Program-made: the position numbers and the translations under genes
Assembly (NCBI RefSeq): GCF_014199595.1
Contig: NZ_JACHNX010000005.1
Location: 184,663 to 248,662 of the forward strand
Reading direction: 5' to 3'
From: Sphingomonas yabuuchiae
Lineage (GTDB): Bacteria; Pseudomonadota; Alphaproteobacteria; Sphingomonadales; Sphingomonadaceae
DNA length: 64,000 nucleotides
The notes under the pieces: model-generated
Databases searched by the model: none
Told to the model about the DNA's origin: nothing
The model's input: the letters and a program-made list of their open reading frames with translations, nothing else
Part shown: in pieces, positions 1 through 8,090 of the stretch
How positions within the stretch are numbered: position 1 is the first letter of the stretch
Layout of the letters: every line of letters starts with the position of its first letter

Positions 1-2
1 TG

Positions 3-185
3 GATGCGCAACTGGTCGAGCAGAGGCTGAACCAGATCGAGGCGGGGCGTGTGGGGGCGGACGATCCGGTACCTGCGGCGACGCCGACGCCCGCAGCGAC
101 ACGTGGCCAGGGTCGCGCACCGGCGGCCCAAACTCCGTCCCAGCCACCGCCCGCGCGCAAGCCGCTGGTCCTGGACCTGCGATAG
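3..185 (+). CDS. C-terminal end of an unknown protein (5' truncated)
   Basis: An open frame runs in from before the window and stops at TAG 183-185, leaving about 60 residues. It begins with a charged, helix-like stretch (DAQLVEQRLNQIEAG) and continues into a low-complexity Ala/Pro/Thr-rich linker ending in KPLVLDLR. No domain is recognisable. It ends just before a strong hairpin (207-232), as a real gene end would. The frame choice rests on that and on the plausible composition, so confidence is modest. Confidence 0.45.
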   Translation, partial: DAQLVEQRLNQIEAGRVGADDPVPAATPTPAATRGQGRAPAAQTPSQPPPARKPLVLDLR

Positions 186-206
186 CGGCGCGGGCGGTGA
201 GGGGTT

Positions 207-232
207 ACGCCCCGGCGCGGTGGCCGGGGCGT
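207..232. terminator. GC-rich hairpin between convergent genes
   Basis: A 9-bp perfect stem (ACGCCCCGG / CCGGGGCGT, loop of 8) lies between the convergent ends of the truncated upstream gene and the SWIB gene. There is no T-run on either side, so its terminator role is inferred from position. Confidence 0.5.
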
Positions 233-242
233 TGCCGAAGGC

Positions 243-503
243 TTACTTCTTCAGGTGCGCCGAGATGAACTTGTTCATCTCGAACATGGTGCACTTGTCC
301 TTGCCGAAGACCTTCTTCAGCTTGTCGTCGGCCAGGATTTCCCGCTTGTTTTCGGGATTCTGCAGGTTGTTGGCCTTGATATAGTCCCACACCTTGCTGA
401 TGACCTGGCTGCGCGGCAGCTTCTCGTTGCCGACGATCGCGCCCAGTTCCTCGGACGGCTGGACCGGGGCGTGGATGCCGGTGCCCGTGGTTGCGGTGGC
501 CAT
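243..503 (-). CDS. SWIB/MDM2 domain protein
   Basis: An 86-residue protein that is almost entirely one SWIB/MDM2 fold (about residues 12-85), recognisable from LPRSQVISKVWDYIKANNLQ, NKREILADDKLKKVF and MFEMNKFISAHLKK. In eukaryotes this domain sits in chromatin remodelling subunits. Short stand-alone versions occur in many bacteria, with chlamydial ones fused to topoisomerase, and a DNA-associated role is suspected but not established. The short N-terminal tail is Thr/Gly-rich and probably disordered. It is transcribed in the same direction as the upstream DUF2945 gene, but a hairpin (528-552) separates them, so it may have its own promoter. Confidence 0.85.
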   Translation of the reverse strand: MATATTGTGIHAPVQPSEELGAIVGNEKLPRSQVISKVWDYIKANNLQNPENKREILADDKLKKVFGKDKCTMFEMNKFISAHLKK

Positions 504-527
504 GATGTTCCTTCCTATAATCCTTCA

Positions 528-552
528 GCGTCCCAGCCCTTTGGCGGGACGC
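528..552 (-). terminator. Hairpin after the DUF2945 gene
   Basis: A 7-bp stem GCGTCCC / GGGACGC lies just past the stop of the DUF2945 gene and before the SWIB gene. No clear T-run follows, so it is a weak terminator or transcript-end stabiliser. Confidence 0.4.
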
Positions 553-559
553 GCGTGAA

Positions 560-763
560 TCACGCTTTCTTCAGCGCGTCCGCCTTGTGCGCTGCCTTTC
601 CGCCATTGTCACTCTCTACTATGTATTGCGGTTCGTCCTTCGACGCACGGACGGTATGGCCCTTGATGGTCGTGTCGCTGGTCTGCTTCTTGACGACCTT
701 GCCCTCGGCCGTGCCGCCATGGCTGTTCCATTCGACATGATCGCCTTTTTTGAACTCGGTCAT
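560..763 (-). CDS. DUF2945 (HVA1-like) small protein
   Basis: A 67-residue basic protein matching the DUF2945 / hypervirulence-associated HVA1 family pattern: KKGDHVEWNSHGGTAEGKVV, a middle strand (TTIKGHTVRASKDEPQY) and the end IVESDNGGKAAHKADALKKA. The fold is a small SH3/KOW-like barrel of unknown function. The start is set at 763 because AGGAGAG stands 7 bases upstream on the minus strand; the open frame continues further upstream but would read through the neighbouring promoter region. It is divergent from frmA. Confidence 0.82.
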   Translation of the reverse strand: MTEFKKGDHVEWNSHGGTAEGKVVKKQTSDTTIKGHTVRASKDEPQYIVESDNGGKAAHKADALKKA

Positions 764-872
764 CGTCGCTCTCCTGGGGTTGTGATCGGCATCAATCCCT
801 CGAGGCTTTCGTTGGTTGCACCGGCGCGCGCCACGGGGCATCAGGGCGGCCAGCCAAGGAGACAGGAACCCC

Positions 873-1985
873 ATGAAGACCCGCGCAGCCGTCGCCTTCG
901 AAGCCAAGAAGCCGCTCGAAATCGTCGAACTCGATCTGGAAGGCCCCAAGGCCGGTGAGGTCCTGGTCGAGATCATGGCGACCGGCATCTGCCACACCGA
1001 CGCCTATACGCTCGACGGGTTCGACAGCGAGGGCATCTTCCCCAGCGTGCTGGGCCATGAGGGCTGCGGCATCGTGCGCGAGGTGGGCGCGGGCGTCACC
1101 TCCGTGGTGCCGGGCGACCATGTCATCCCGCTCTACACCCCCGAATGCCGCCAGTGTAAGTCGTGCCTGTCGGGCAAGACCAACCTGTGCACCGCGATCC
1201 GCGCCACGCAAGGCAAGGGCCTGATGCCCGACGGCACGACGCGGTTCAGCTATAAGGGCCAGCCGATCTTCCATTATATGGGCTGCTCGACCTTCTCGAA
1301 CTTCACCGTCCTGCCCGAGATCGCGGTGGCGAAGATCCGCGAGGACGCGCCGTTCGACACCAGCTGCTATATCGGCTGCGGCGTGACGACGGGCGTGGGC
1401 GCGGTGGTCAACACCGCCAAGGTGCAGCCGGGCGAGAATATCGTCGTCTTCGGCCTGGGCGGCATCGGCCTGAACGTGATCCAGGGCGCGAAGCTGGCGG
1501 GCGCCGGGCGGATCATCGGCGTCGACATCAACCCCGACCGTGAGGAATGGGGCCGCCGCTTCGGCATGACCCACTTCCTCAACTCCAAGGGGCTGAGCCG
1601 CGAGGAGACGATCGCCAAGGTGCTGGAACTGACCGATGGCGGTGCGGACTACAGCTTCGATGCGACCGGCAATACCGAGGTGATGCGTACCGCGCTGGAG
1701 TCCTGCCATCGCGGCTGGGGCACCTCGATCATCATCGGCGTGGCCGAGGCGGGCAAGGAGATCAGCACGCGGCCGTTCCAGCTGGTGACGGGGCGCAACT
1801 GGCGCGGCACGGCATTCGGCGGCGCGCGGGGGCGGACCGACACGCCCAAGATCGTCGACTGGTATATGAACGGCATGATCGAGATCGACCCGATGATCAC
1901 CCACCGCCTGACGCTGGAGGAGATCAACAAGGGCTTCGACCTGATGCACGCGGGTGAGAGCATCCGCAGCGTGGTGATCTTCTGA
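873..1985 (+). CDS. frmA: S-(hydroxymethyl)glutathione dehydrogenase / class III alcohol dehydrogenase
   Basis: This 370-residue enzyme oxidises S-hydroxymethylglutathione, the spontaneous adduct of formaldehyde and glutathione, to S-formylglutathione with NAD+. Visible features are the catalytic-zinc region [12 protein letters not shown] and GHEGCG, the four-Cys structural zinc lobe ([16 protein letters not shown], about residues 90-112), the class III stretch [10 protein letters not shown] and the nucleotide-binding GLGGIG. The start at 873 follows AAGGAGACAGG; upstream in-frame codons lack a binding site. The stop overlaps the next start (TGATG). It is the first gene of a five-gene overlapping unit that also carries the S-formylglutathione hydrolase, so the formaldehyde detoxification role is secure. 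No frmR-type repressor gene is adjacent. Confidence 0.95.
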   Translation: MKTRAAVAFEAKKPLEIVELDLEGPKAGEVLVEIMATGICHTDAYTLDGFDSEGIFPSVLGHEGCGIVREVGAGVTSVVPGDHVIPLYTPECRQCKSCLSGKTNLCTAIRATQGKGLMPDGTTRFSYKGQPIFHYMGCSTFSNFTVLPEIAVAKIREDAPFDTSCYIGCGVTTGVGAVVNTAKVQPGENIVVFGLGGIGLNVIQGAKLAGAGRIIGVDINPDREEWGRRFGMTHFLNSKGLSREETIAKVLELTDGGADYSFDATGNTEVMRTALESCHRGWGTSIIIGVAEAGKEISTRPFQLVTGRNWRGTAFGGARGRTDTPKIVDWYMNGMIEIDPMITHRLTLEEINKGFDLMHAGESIRSVVIF

Positions 1986-2371
1986 TGTTCAGCCATGTCA
2001 TGCTGGGCGCCGACGACATTGCGGCGGCCAAGCGCTTCTACGATGCGACGTTGGGCGTGCTGGGCGCACCCGAGGGTGTGGTCGATGCGGCGGGACGGCT
2101 GGTCTACAGCCATAATGGCGGCCGCTTCCTGATCTCGAAGCCGATCAATGGCGAGCCTGCGACCTATGCCAATGGCGCGACGCTGGGTTTCGCGATGGAC
2201 TCGCCGGAGCAGGCCGATGCCTGGTACGCGGCAGGGCTCGCGAATGGCGGCACCGCGATCGAGGATCCGCCCGGCATTCGCAACGTACCTGTCGGCAAGG
2301 TCTATCTGGCTTATTTGCGCGATCCGACCGGCAACAAGCTGTGCGCCCGGCATCTGGTGGAGGCGGCCTGA
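1985..2371 (+). CDS. VOC (glyoxalase/bleomycin-resistance fold) protein, copy 1
   Basis: A 128-residue single VOC module, beginning FSHVMLGADDIAAAKRFYD and ending DPTGNKLCARH. It overlaps the frmA stop by one base and the next gene by one base, so it is translationally coupled. It is clearly a paralogue of the next gene: both share HVM-G--DIA--K-FYDA, the YANGAT/FANGGT block, NGGTAIE and YL-YLRDP-GNKLC. The usual last metal-ligand Glu of glyoxalase I is not obvious at the GNKLC position. Context suggests a substrate linked to formaldehyde or glutathione adducts, but the actual reaction is unknown. Confidence 0.85.
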   Translation: MFSHVMLGADDIAAAKRFYDATLGVLGAPEGVVDAAGRLVYSHNGGRFLISKPINGEPATYANGATLGFAMDSPEQADAWYAAGLANGGTAIEDPPGIRNVPVGKVYLAYLRDPTGNKLCARHLVEAA

Positions 2372-2766
2372 TGTATACGCATGTCATGGTCGGATCGAAC
2401 GACATCGCGCGTTCCAAGGCCTTTTACGATGCGCTGTTCGGCGCGTTGGGTGGCCAGCCGGGGATGCAGATGGGCGAACGCCTGCTTTATCGGCATAACG
2501 GCGCGGCCTTCATGGTGACGCGCCCCATCGACGGAGAGGCCGCGACCTTTGCCAATGGCGGGACCATCGGGCTGGGCGCGGCGGATCCGGCACAGCTCGA
2601 CGCCGCCCATGCGGCGGCCGTGGCGAATGGCGGCACCGCGATCGAGGCGCCGGTGGGCGAGCGCCAGACGCCGATGGGTCCGGCCTATCTCGGCTATCTG
2701 CGCGATCCGGACGGCAACAAGCTCTGCCTGGGCTGCCGCCTGCCAGCCCCCGCACCTGCCGCATGA
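2371..2766 (+). CDS. VOC protein, copy 2
   Basis: A 131-residue VOC module, tandem duplicate of the preceding gene. Its start (ATG 2371) overlaps the upstream TGA by one base. Key landmarks are YTHVMVGSNDIARSKAFYD, the LLYRHNGAAFMVTRPIDGE strand pair and YLRDPDGNKLCLGC. Two half-sized VOC proteins made in equal amounts could pair as a heterodimer, since the fold normally works as paired modules; this is inference. It overlaps purU by four bases. Confidence 0.85.
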   Translation: MYTHVMVGSNDIARSKAFYDALFGALGGQPGMQMGERLLYRHNGAAFMVTRPIDGEAATFANGGTIGLGAADPAQLDAAHAAAVANGGTAIEAPVGERQTPMGPAYLGYLRDPDGNKLCLGCRLPAPAPAA

Positions 2767-3620
2767 GCGACTATATCCTGACGTTGGCGTGCCAGGACCG
2801 GGTCGGCATCGTCGCCGCCGTGTCGGGTGCGCTGGCGGGGATCGATGGCTTCATCCTCGACAGCCAGCAATATGCCGATCTGGAGACGGGGCGCTTCTTC
2901 CTGCGCATCGTCTTCACCGGCCAGGGAGAGCGTTTCCCGACCTCGGTCGAGGGGGTGCGCGCGGCGCTGGCCGAACCCGCCGCACGGTTCGGCTTCGACT
3001 GGCATGTCGCGCCCGCCACCGAGCGACCCCGGATGCTGATCGCGGTGTCGAAGGGCTCGCACTGCCTGAACGACCTGCTCCATCGCTGGCGGACCAACAC
3101 GCTGCCGGTCGAGATCGTCGGCGTCGTATCCAACCACGACTCTTTGCGCCCGCTGGTCGAATGGCATGGCCTGCCCTGGCACCATCTGCCGGTCGACAAT
3201 GGCAATCGCGCGGAGCAGGAAGCGGCGATGCTGGCGTTGATGGAGGAAAGCGGCGCCGATTATCTCGTCCTCGCCCGCTATATGCAGGTGCTGGGCGAGC
3301 GGCTGGTCGCCGCCCTTCCGGGGCGGTGCATCAACATCCATCACAGCTTCCTGCCCGGCTTCAAGGGCGCACAGCCCTATCACCGCGCCCATGCGCGCGG
3401 CGTGAAGCTGATCGGCGCAACCGCGCATTTCGTGACGGCGGACCTGGACGAAGGGCCGATCATCGAACAGGCGGTCGAGCGGGTCGATCACCGCGCCAGC
3501 GTCGACGACCTGATCCGCATCGGCCGCGATATCGAGGCGCAGGTGCTGGCCCGCGCGGTCGCCTGGGTGGGCGAGCGGCGGGTGTTCCTCAATGACAACC
3601 GGACGGTGGTGTTCCGATGA
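2763..3620 (+). CDS. purU: Formyltetrahydrofolate deformylase
   Basis: A 285-residue hydrolase releasing formate and free tetrahydrofolate from 10-formyl-THF. An N-terminal ACT domain (about 1-80, starting DYILTLACQDRVGIVAAVSG) is followed by the formyltransferase fold. The catalytic triad is visible as Asn and His in CINIHHSFLPGFKGAQPYH and Asp in TADLDEGPIIEQ. Length is typical. The start overlaps the second VOC gene (ATGA) and the end overlaps fghA (ATGA). Placement between frmA and fghA links glutathione-dependent and folate-dependent one-carbon flow: formaldehyde that reacts with THF could leave as formate here. Confidence 0.93.
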   Translation: MSDYILTLACQDRVGIVAAVSGALAGIDGFILDSQQYADLETGRFFLRIVFTGQGERFPTSVEGVRAALAEPAARFGFDWHVAPATERPRMLIAVSKGSHCLNDLLHRWRTNTLPVEIVGVVSNHDSLRPLVEWHGLPWHHLPVDNGNRAEQEAAMLALMEESGADYLVLARYMQVLGERLVAALPGRCINIHHSFLPGFKGAQPYHRAHARGVKLIGATAHFVTADLDEGPIIEQAVERVDHRASVDDLIRIGRDIEAQVLARAVAWVGERRVFLNDNRTVVFR

Positions 3621-4459
3621 CGATCGAGACGATGTCGACCTCGAAGGCGCATGGCGGCGTGCAGGGTGTGTACGCGCATGACAGCGAAGCGACGGGTACG
3701 CGCATGACCTTCTCGGTCTTCGTGCCGGAGCATGAGGAGGGGGAGAAGCTGCCCGTCCTCTGGTATCTGTCAGGGCTGACCTGCACCCATGCCAATGTCA
3801 CGGACAAGGGCGAGTATCGAGCCGCTTGCGCCGAGCACCGCGTGATCTTCATCGCGCCCGACACCTCGCCGCGTGGGGAAGGCGTCGCGAATGACGATGC
3901 CTATGACATGGGGCAGGGGGCTGGCTTCTACGTCGATGCGACGCAGGAACCCTGGGCACCGCATTTCCAAATGCGAACCTATATCGAGCAGGAACTGCCC
4001 GCGCTGATCGCCGAGCATTTCCCGGTTGCCGATATGGGCGCGCAAGCGATCACCGGCCACTCGATGGGCGGCCACGGCGCGCTGACCATCGGCCTTCGCC
4101 ATCCGGATCGCTTCCGCAGCGTGTCTGCCTTCGCCCCGATCGTCGCGCCGGGCCAGGTGCCATGGGGTGAGAAGGCTCTGGGTGGCTATCTGGGGCAGGA
4201 CCGCGCCGCGTGGCGACAGGCGGATGCCGTCGCCTTGATCGAGGACGGCGCGCGACTGCCCGACCTGCTGGTCGATCAGGGCGATGCCGACCAGTTCCTG
4301 ACCGAGCAGTTGCGTCCCGAATTGCTGGCCGAGGCGTGTGACAAGGCGGGGATCGCCCTGACGCTGCGGATGCAGCCGGGGTACGACCACAGCTATAATT
4401 TTATTTCGACGTTCATGGCGGATCATGTCGCTTGGGCGGCCGAGCGGCTGCGCGGGTAA
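3617..4459 (+). CDS. fghA: S-formylglutathione hydrolase
   Basis: A 280-residue alpha/beta hydrolase of the esterase D family that cleaves S-formylglutathione to formate and glutathione, completing the route started by FrmA. The catalytic set is visible: nucleophile Ser in GHSMGGHGAL, Asp in DQGDADQFL and His in GYDHSYNFI; the early YLSGLTCTHANV block is the family oxyanion region with its conserved Cys. It overlaps purU by four bases. A large inverted repeat (4471-4560) follows the stop and probably ends the transcript. The second ATG (3632) is an alternative start. Confidence 0.94.
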   Translation: MTIETMSTSKAHGGVQGVYAHDSEATGTRMTFSVFVPEHEEGEKLPVLWYLSGLTCTHANVTDKGEYRAACAEHRVIFIAPDTSPRGEGVANDDAYDMGQGAGFYVDATQEPWAPHFQMRTYIEQELPALIAEHFPVADMGAQAITGHSMGGHGALTIGLRHPDRFRSVSAFAPIVAPGQVPWGEKALGGYLGQDRAAWRQADAVALIEDGARLPDLLVDQGDADQFLTEQLRPELLAEACDKAGIALTLRMQPGYDHSYNFISTFMADHVAWAAERLRG

Positions 4460-4470
4460 TCCCCCAACCG

Positions 4471-4560
4471 CCGTTCAGCCTGAGCGAAGTCGAAGGCCAA
4501 GGGAATCCGCTTGGGTTCAGTCGTTGTCGCGTGGCCTTCGACTTCGCTCAGGCCGAACGG
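4471..4560. repeat. Inverted repeat of the GTTCAGCCTGAGCG family
   Basis: Two 29-base arms (4471-4499 and 4532-4560) are inverted copies with a single mismatch; the core is TTCAGCCTGAGCGAAGTCGA. A second pair of the same sequence occurs at 45236/45489. It lies after fghA and could fold into a long transcript-end hairpin. Confidence 0.85.
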
Positions 4561-4652
4561 GCGTGATGGCGAGGATCGTCCGGCGTCCCCATGAGTTTTG
4601 CACCCGCGCAATCGATACGCTATCGCACCGGCTTTGACGTAAAGGACAGAAT

Positions 4653-5279
4653 ATGAGCTGCGCGCATGGCGATCCGGAGGATGGCGACCTGATGGGCGCG
4701 GACGGCAAGATCGCCGTGCCCGATCATGTCGCCGACGCCATCCGCACGCTGATCGCCTGGGCGGGCGACGATCCCACGCGCGAGGGGCTGATCGATACCC
4801 CGAAGCGCGTCGCGCGGGCGTGGCGCGAATATTGCGGCGGCTATGGCGACGACCCCGCCGTGCACCTGTCTCGCGTGTTCGAGGAGGTTGGCGGCTATGA
4901 CGAGATCGTGCTGCTGAAGGACATTCCCTTCCAGTCCCATTGCGAGCATCACATGGCGCCGATCATCGGGCGCGCGCATATCGCCTATCTGCCGCGCAAC
5001 CATGTCGTCGGCATCTCCAAGCTGGCGCGCGTGCTGCATGGCTTCGCCCGCCGGTTGCAGGTGCAGGAGCGGCTGACCGCGGAGGTCGCCGACTGCATCT
5101 GGGAGAATCTCAAGCCGCTGGGCGTCGCGGTGGTGATCGAGGCGACGCATGGCTGCATGACCTCACGCGGGGTACGCACGCCGGGCGTGTCGATGGTGAC
5201 GAGCCGGATGATGGGCGTGTTCCGCGACGACGATCGCAGCCGCAAGGAAGTGCTTTCGCTCATGGGCATGGCCGGATGA
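4653..5279 (+). CDS. folE: GTP cyclohydrolase I
   Basis: A 208-residue type IA enzyme converting GTP to 7,8-dihydroneopterin triphosphate, the first step of folate synthesis. Zinc and substrate residues are seen in SHCEHHMAPIIGRAHIAYLP and in THGCMTSRGV; the block DDPTREGLIDTPKRVARAW is the usual N-terminal helix. The ATG at 4653 follows AAAGGACAG. The stop overlaps the next gene by ATGA, forming folE-SDR-folB. Confidence 0.95.
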   Translation: MSCAHGDPEDGDLMGADGKIAVPDHVADAIRTLIAWAGDDPTREGLIDTPKRVARAWREYCGGYGDDPAVHLSRVFEEVGGYDEIVLLKDIPFQSHCEHHMAPIIGRAHIAYLPRNHVVGISKLARVLHGFARRLQVQERLTAEVADCIWENLKPLGVAVVIEATHGCMTSRGVRTPGVSMVTSRMMGVFRDDDRSRKEVLSLMGMAG

Positions 5280-6022
5280 TCAGGCGTACCGTGCTGGTGA
5301 CCGGCGCGGCCAGGCGGCTGGGCGCGAGCATCGCCCGGCGGCTGGCGGCGGACGGGCATCGACCGGTGATCCATTATAACGGCTCGGGCGAGGATGCGGC
5401 GGCGCTGGCGGCGGAACTGGATGCGCCGATGGTGCAGGGCGACCTGTCACGGATCGACGCGATCGACGCCCTGTTCGCCCGTGCGCGGAAAGCGGCGGGT
5501 GGGCCCATCGACGGGCTGGTCAACAGCGCCTCGGCCTTCGAGTTCGACCGGCCGCCGGAGACGGATGCGGGCCTGATGGCGAAACTCTATGCGATCAACG
5601 CCGCTGCGCCCGCGCTGCTCGCCTCGGCGCTGGCGCGACAGGATGACGTGGTAGATGGCGCGGTGGTCGACATTCTCGACCAGAAGCTGGCCAACCCCAA
5701 TCCCGACTTCTTCGCCTATAGCTGCGCCAAATTCGCCTTGGCGGGTGCGAACACGATGCTGGCCCAGGCGCTCGGGCCCCGCATCGCGGTGAACGCGGTG
5801 GCCCCCGGCCTGACCCTGCAAAGCGGCGACCAGAGCGATGCCGAATTCGCCGAGGCGGCGACGAAGAACCTGCTCGGCCGCCCGATCGGCGCGGGGGCGG
5901 TGGCGGAGGCGGTGTCCTTTCTCCTCGGCGCGCGGGGGCTTCGCGGACAGACCCTGTATGTCGATTGCGGCCAGCGTTTCTGCCGCCGCGACGGCGATGT
6001 GATGTTCGAGGGACGGGCATGA
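5276..6022 (+). CDS. SDR oxidoreductase, FolM / pteridine-reductase type
   Basis: A 248-residue short-chain dehydrogenase. The N-terminal cofactor loop reads TGAARRLG, matching the TG-x3-R-x-G signature of pteridine reductases and FolM, instead of the common TGxxxGxG of other SDRs. The catalytic Tyr and Lys are in FFAYSCAKFAL, and NSAS stands at the usual NNAS position. It overlaps folE upstream and folB downstream by four bases each. Family knowledge plus position suggest an NADPH-dependent dihydromonapterin or dihydrofolate reductase. The pterin substrate is inferred from motif and operon, not proven. Confidence 0.85.
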   Translation: MIRRTVLVTGAARRLGASIARRLAADGHRPVIHYNGSGEDAAALAAELDAPMVQGDLSRIDAIDALFARARKAAGGPIDGLVNSASAFEFDRPPETDAGLMAKLYAINAAAPALLASALARQDDVVDGAVVDILDQKLANPNPDFFAYSCAKFALAGANTMLAQALGPRIAVNAVAPGLTLQSGDQSDAEFAEAATKNLLGRPIGAGAVAEAVSFLLGARGLRGQTLYVDCGQRFCRRDGDVMFEGRA

Positions 6023-6372
6023 CGGCGACCTATCGGATCCTGCTCGATGAAATGACGGTTGCGATGCATCTGGGCATCTACCCGCATGAGGTCGCGCCCC
6101 AACCGGTCCGCCTGTCGGTCGCGATGACCGTCACCTATCCCGCCGCGCCCAGCGCCGACCGGATCGAGGAGGTGCTGGACTATGACTTCCTGCGCGAAGG
6201 CATATTGGCGATGGCGCGCGGCCCCGGTTTCGCATTGCAGGAAAGCCTGTGCGAGGCGGTGGCGGCACTATGTCTTGCCGACCCGCGCGTGACGGCGGTG
6301 ACGGTGCGGTCGACCAAGACCGACATCTATCCCGATGCCCGCATCGGCTGCGAGATAGAGCGGAGCCGCTGA
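6019..6372 (+). CDS. folB: Dihydroneopterin aldolase
   Basis: A 117-residue protein of the tunnelling-fold FolB family, splitting dihydroneopterin to 6-hydroxymethyl-dihydropterin and glycolaldehyde; some members also epimerise it to the monapterin form. Visible features are LGIYPHEVAPQPVRLSVAM, the VLDYDFLREGI segment, LQESLCEAVAALCL with the pterin-anchoring Glu, and VRSTKTDIYPDA with the conserved Lys region. The start is fixed by the ATGA overlap with the SDR gene. A FolM-type neighbour makes a monapterin branch plausible. Confidence 0.9.
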   Translation: MTATYRILLDEMTVAMHLGIYPHEVAPQPVRLSVAMTVTYPAAPSADRIEEVLDYDFLREGILAMARGPGFALQESLCEAVAALCLADPRVTAVTVRSTKTDIYPDARIGCEIERSR

Positions 6373-6383
6373 CGTCGGACGGC

Positions 6384-6423
6384 TTGTCACGATAATATCA
6401 CGCAGCTGTCATCAATCTGTTGC
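6384..6423 (+). promoter_or_regulatory. Pho-box array (four 11-bp-spaced repeats)
   Basis: Four 7-base units sit at exact 11-base intervals: TTGTCAC (6384), ATATCAC (6395), CTGTCAT (6406) and CTGTTGC (6417). The PhoB site in Proteobacteria is direct CTGTCAT-like 7-mers separated by 4 bases, so this is two adjacent Pho boxes. They end 51 bases before the start of a phosphate-selective-type porin gene, a fitting target. Strong positional logic; not experimentally shown. Confidence 0.72.
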
Positions 6424-6474
6424 GAAAGGGCCCGGAGCCGTCCTAAGTCGCCGCCGCAAAAAGGGCGGAATAGC

Positions 6475-7929
6475 ATGGCGATCAACTCGACACCCCAGCG
6501 GGCCGGTACCGGGATCGCCGCCGCGATGATGCTGGCCCTCTGCCCGGCACCCGCCGCAGCGCAGACCGTGCAGGAATTACAGAGCCAGATTGACGAACTG
6601 AAGGCGCAGATCAAGGCGTTGACCGATGCGCAGAAGGGCGCGACGGCGGCCGTTCCGACTGCCCCCGTCGCCGCATCCGCCCCGCCGGTCGTGGCTGCGG
6701 TGCCGGTCGCACCCCTGCCTATTCCGGCCCCTGTGCCGCAGCGGGTGGCGAGCACACCCAAGCCGGTATCGTCACGGACGCCCTGGTATGAGCGTATGCG
6801 TCTGCGCGGTTATACGCAGCTTCGCTACAACGCCCTGCTGGACAGCGAAAACGCGCCGGGGACCAACGGCTCGCGGCTGCGCTCGGTACATGATGCCTCG
6901 ATCAACGATGACGGCGGCTTCCTGCTGCGGCGGGTCCGGCTGGTGCTGCAGGGCGACATCACCGACCGGCTGCAACTCTATTTCCAGCATGACTTCGGCG
7001 CGGCGGTGAACAACCAGTCGAGCACCGAGCGGCGCGAGAATTTCGGCCAGTTGCGCGATGTCTATGCCGACTGGTTTCTCGACCCCGAGCGCCGCCTGCG
7101 CCTGCGCTTCGGCCAGTCCAAGGTGCCGTTCGGCTGGGAGAATCTGCAATCCTCGTCCAACCGCCTGCCGCTCGATCGATCGGATGCAATCAACAGCGGC
7201 GTGCCCGGCGAGCGCGATGTCGGGGTCAACGTCTATTACACGCCTGCGCCGGTTCAGGCGATCTGGGACCGGCTGACCAAGAACAAGCAGAAGCTGTTCG
7301 GCAATTACGGCGCCTTTGGTCTGGCCGTCTATAACGGGCAGGGGACCAACCGGACCGAGCGGACCGACAATCTGATGAAGGTCGCGATGGCGACCTGGCC
7401 CTTCGCGCTCGACGGGTTGGGGCCGCTGTTCCGCGACCAGGTGTTGGAGGTCGGCGGCTCGGCGATGTTCAACCGTTTCCGGCCAGAGCTGCGCAGCGGC
7501 GGGGTCAGTTCGGTCGATTATCGCGACGATCGCGTCGCCGTCCACGCCATCCTCTATCCGCAGCCCTTTGGTATCCAGACCGAATGGACGACCGGCTGGG
7601 GGCCGCAATATGACAACGCATCGGGGGCAATCCGCTCCAGCCGCCTGGGTGGCGGCTATGTCCAGCTGATGGCGAATGTCGGCAAGACGCCGGTCGGCCG
7701 CGCCATCCCCTATGTCCGGTGGCAGCATTATCGCGGCGGGTGGAAGGCCAATGTCGACGCCCCCCGGCTGGAAACCGACGAGTGGGAACTGGGTACCGAG
7801 ATCCAGCTGGTGGAGGCGCTGGAATTGACCATCGCCTATGCCCGGATGGAGCGGCGCGAGGCGGATTCTCGACGGACAGGCCGCGCGACGGGCGACCTGA
7901 TCCGGACCCAGCTGCAATTCACGTATTAG
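6475..7929 (+). CDS. Phosphate-selective porin OprO/OprP family
   Basis: A 484-residue outer-membrane protein. The N-terminus is a signal peptide (about 1-29, ending PAAAQ), then a short coiled-coil trimer stalk (VQELQSQIDELKAQIKALTD), a Pro/Val/Ala linker and the barrel. Barrel landmarks of the Porin_O_P family include GYTQLRYNAL, FLLRRVRLVLQGDITDRLQLYFQ, LRLRFGQSKVPFGWENLQSS and the terminal LIRTQLQFTY ending in an aromatic residue, as outer-membrane barrels do. The start follows AAGGGCGGA. The preceding Pho-box array implies induction on phosphate starvation and uptake of phosphate or polyphosphate; specificity cannot be read from sequence alone. Confidence 0.9.
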   Translation: MAINSTPQRAGTGIAAAMMLALCPAPAAAQTVQELQSQIDELKAQIKALTDAQKGATAAVPTAPVAASAPPVVAAVPVAPLPIPAPVPQRVASTPKPVSSRTPWYERMRLRGYTQLRYNALLDSENAPGTNGSRLRSVHDASINDDGGFLLRRVRLVLQGDITDRLQLYFQHDFGAAVNNQSSTERRENFGQLRDVYADWFLDPERRLRLRFGQSKVPFGWENLQSSSNRLPLDRSDAINSGVPGERDVGVNVYYTPAPVQAIWDRLTKNKQKLFGNYGAFGLAVYNGQGTNRTERTDNLMKVAMATWPFALDGLGPLFRDQVLEVGGSAMFNRFRPELRSGGVSSVDYRDDRVAVHAILYPQPFGIQTEWTTGWGPQYDNASGAIRSSRLGGGYVQLMANVGKTPVGRAIPYVRWQHYRGGWKANVDAPRLETDEWELGTEIQLVEALELTIAYARMERREADSRRTGRATGDLIRTQLQFTY

Positions 7930-7953
7930 AGTTGGACGAGGAATTCATCCACA

Positions 7954-8049
7954 CCCCTCCCCTTCAGGGGAGGGGCCGGGGGTGGGGCGCGTCCACAAGC
8001 GTCGGGTTCGTGGCGAGGCCCCACCCCAACCCCTCCCCTAAAGGGTAGG
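7954..8049. repeat. CCTCCCC-type palindromic repeats
   Basis: A perfect hairpin CCCCTCCCC-TTCA-GGGGAGGGG (7954-7975) and an inverted partner segment near 8030-8049 lie between convergent genes. The same 22-base hairpin recurs at 37737-37758. This is a dispersed intergenic repeat that probably doubles as a transcript end. Confidence 0.75.
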
Positions 8050-8090
8050 GCACGCTCTGATGTAATGCGACGCCATCACCGACCGACGCG

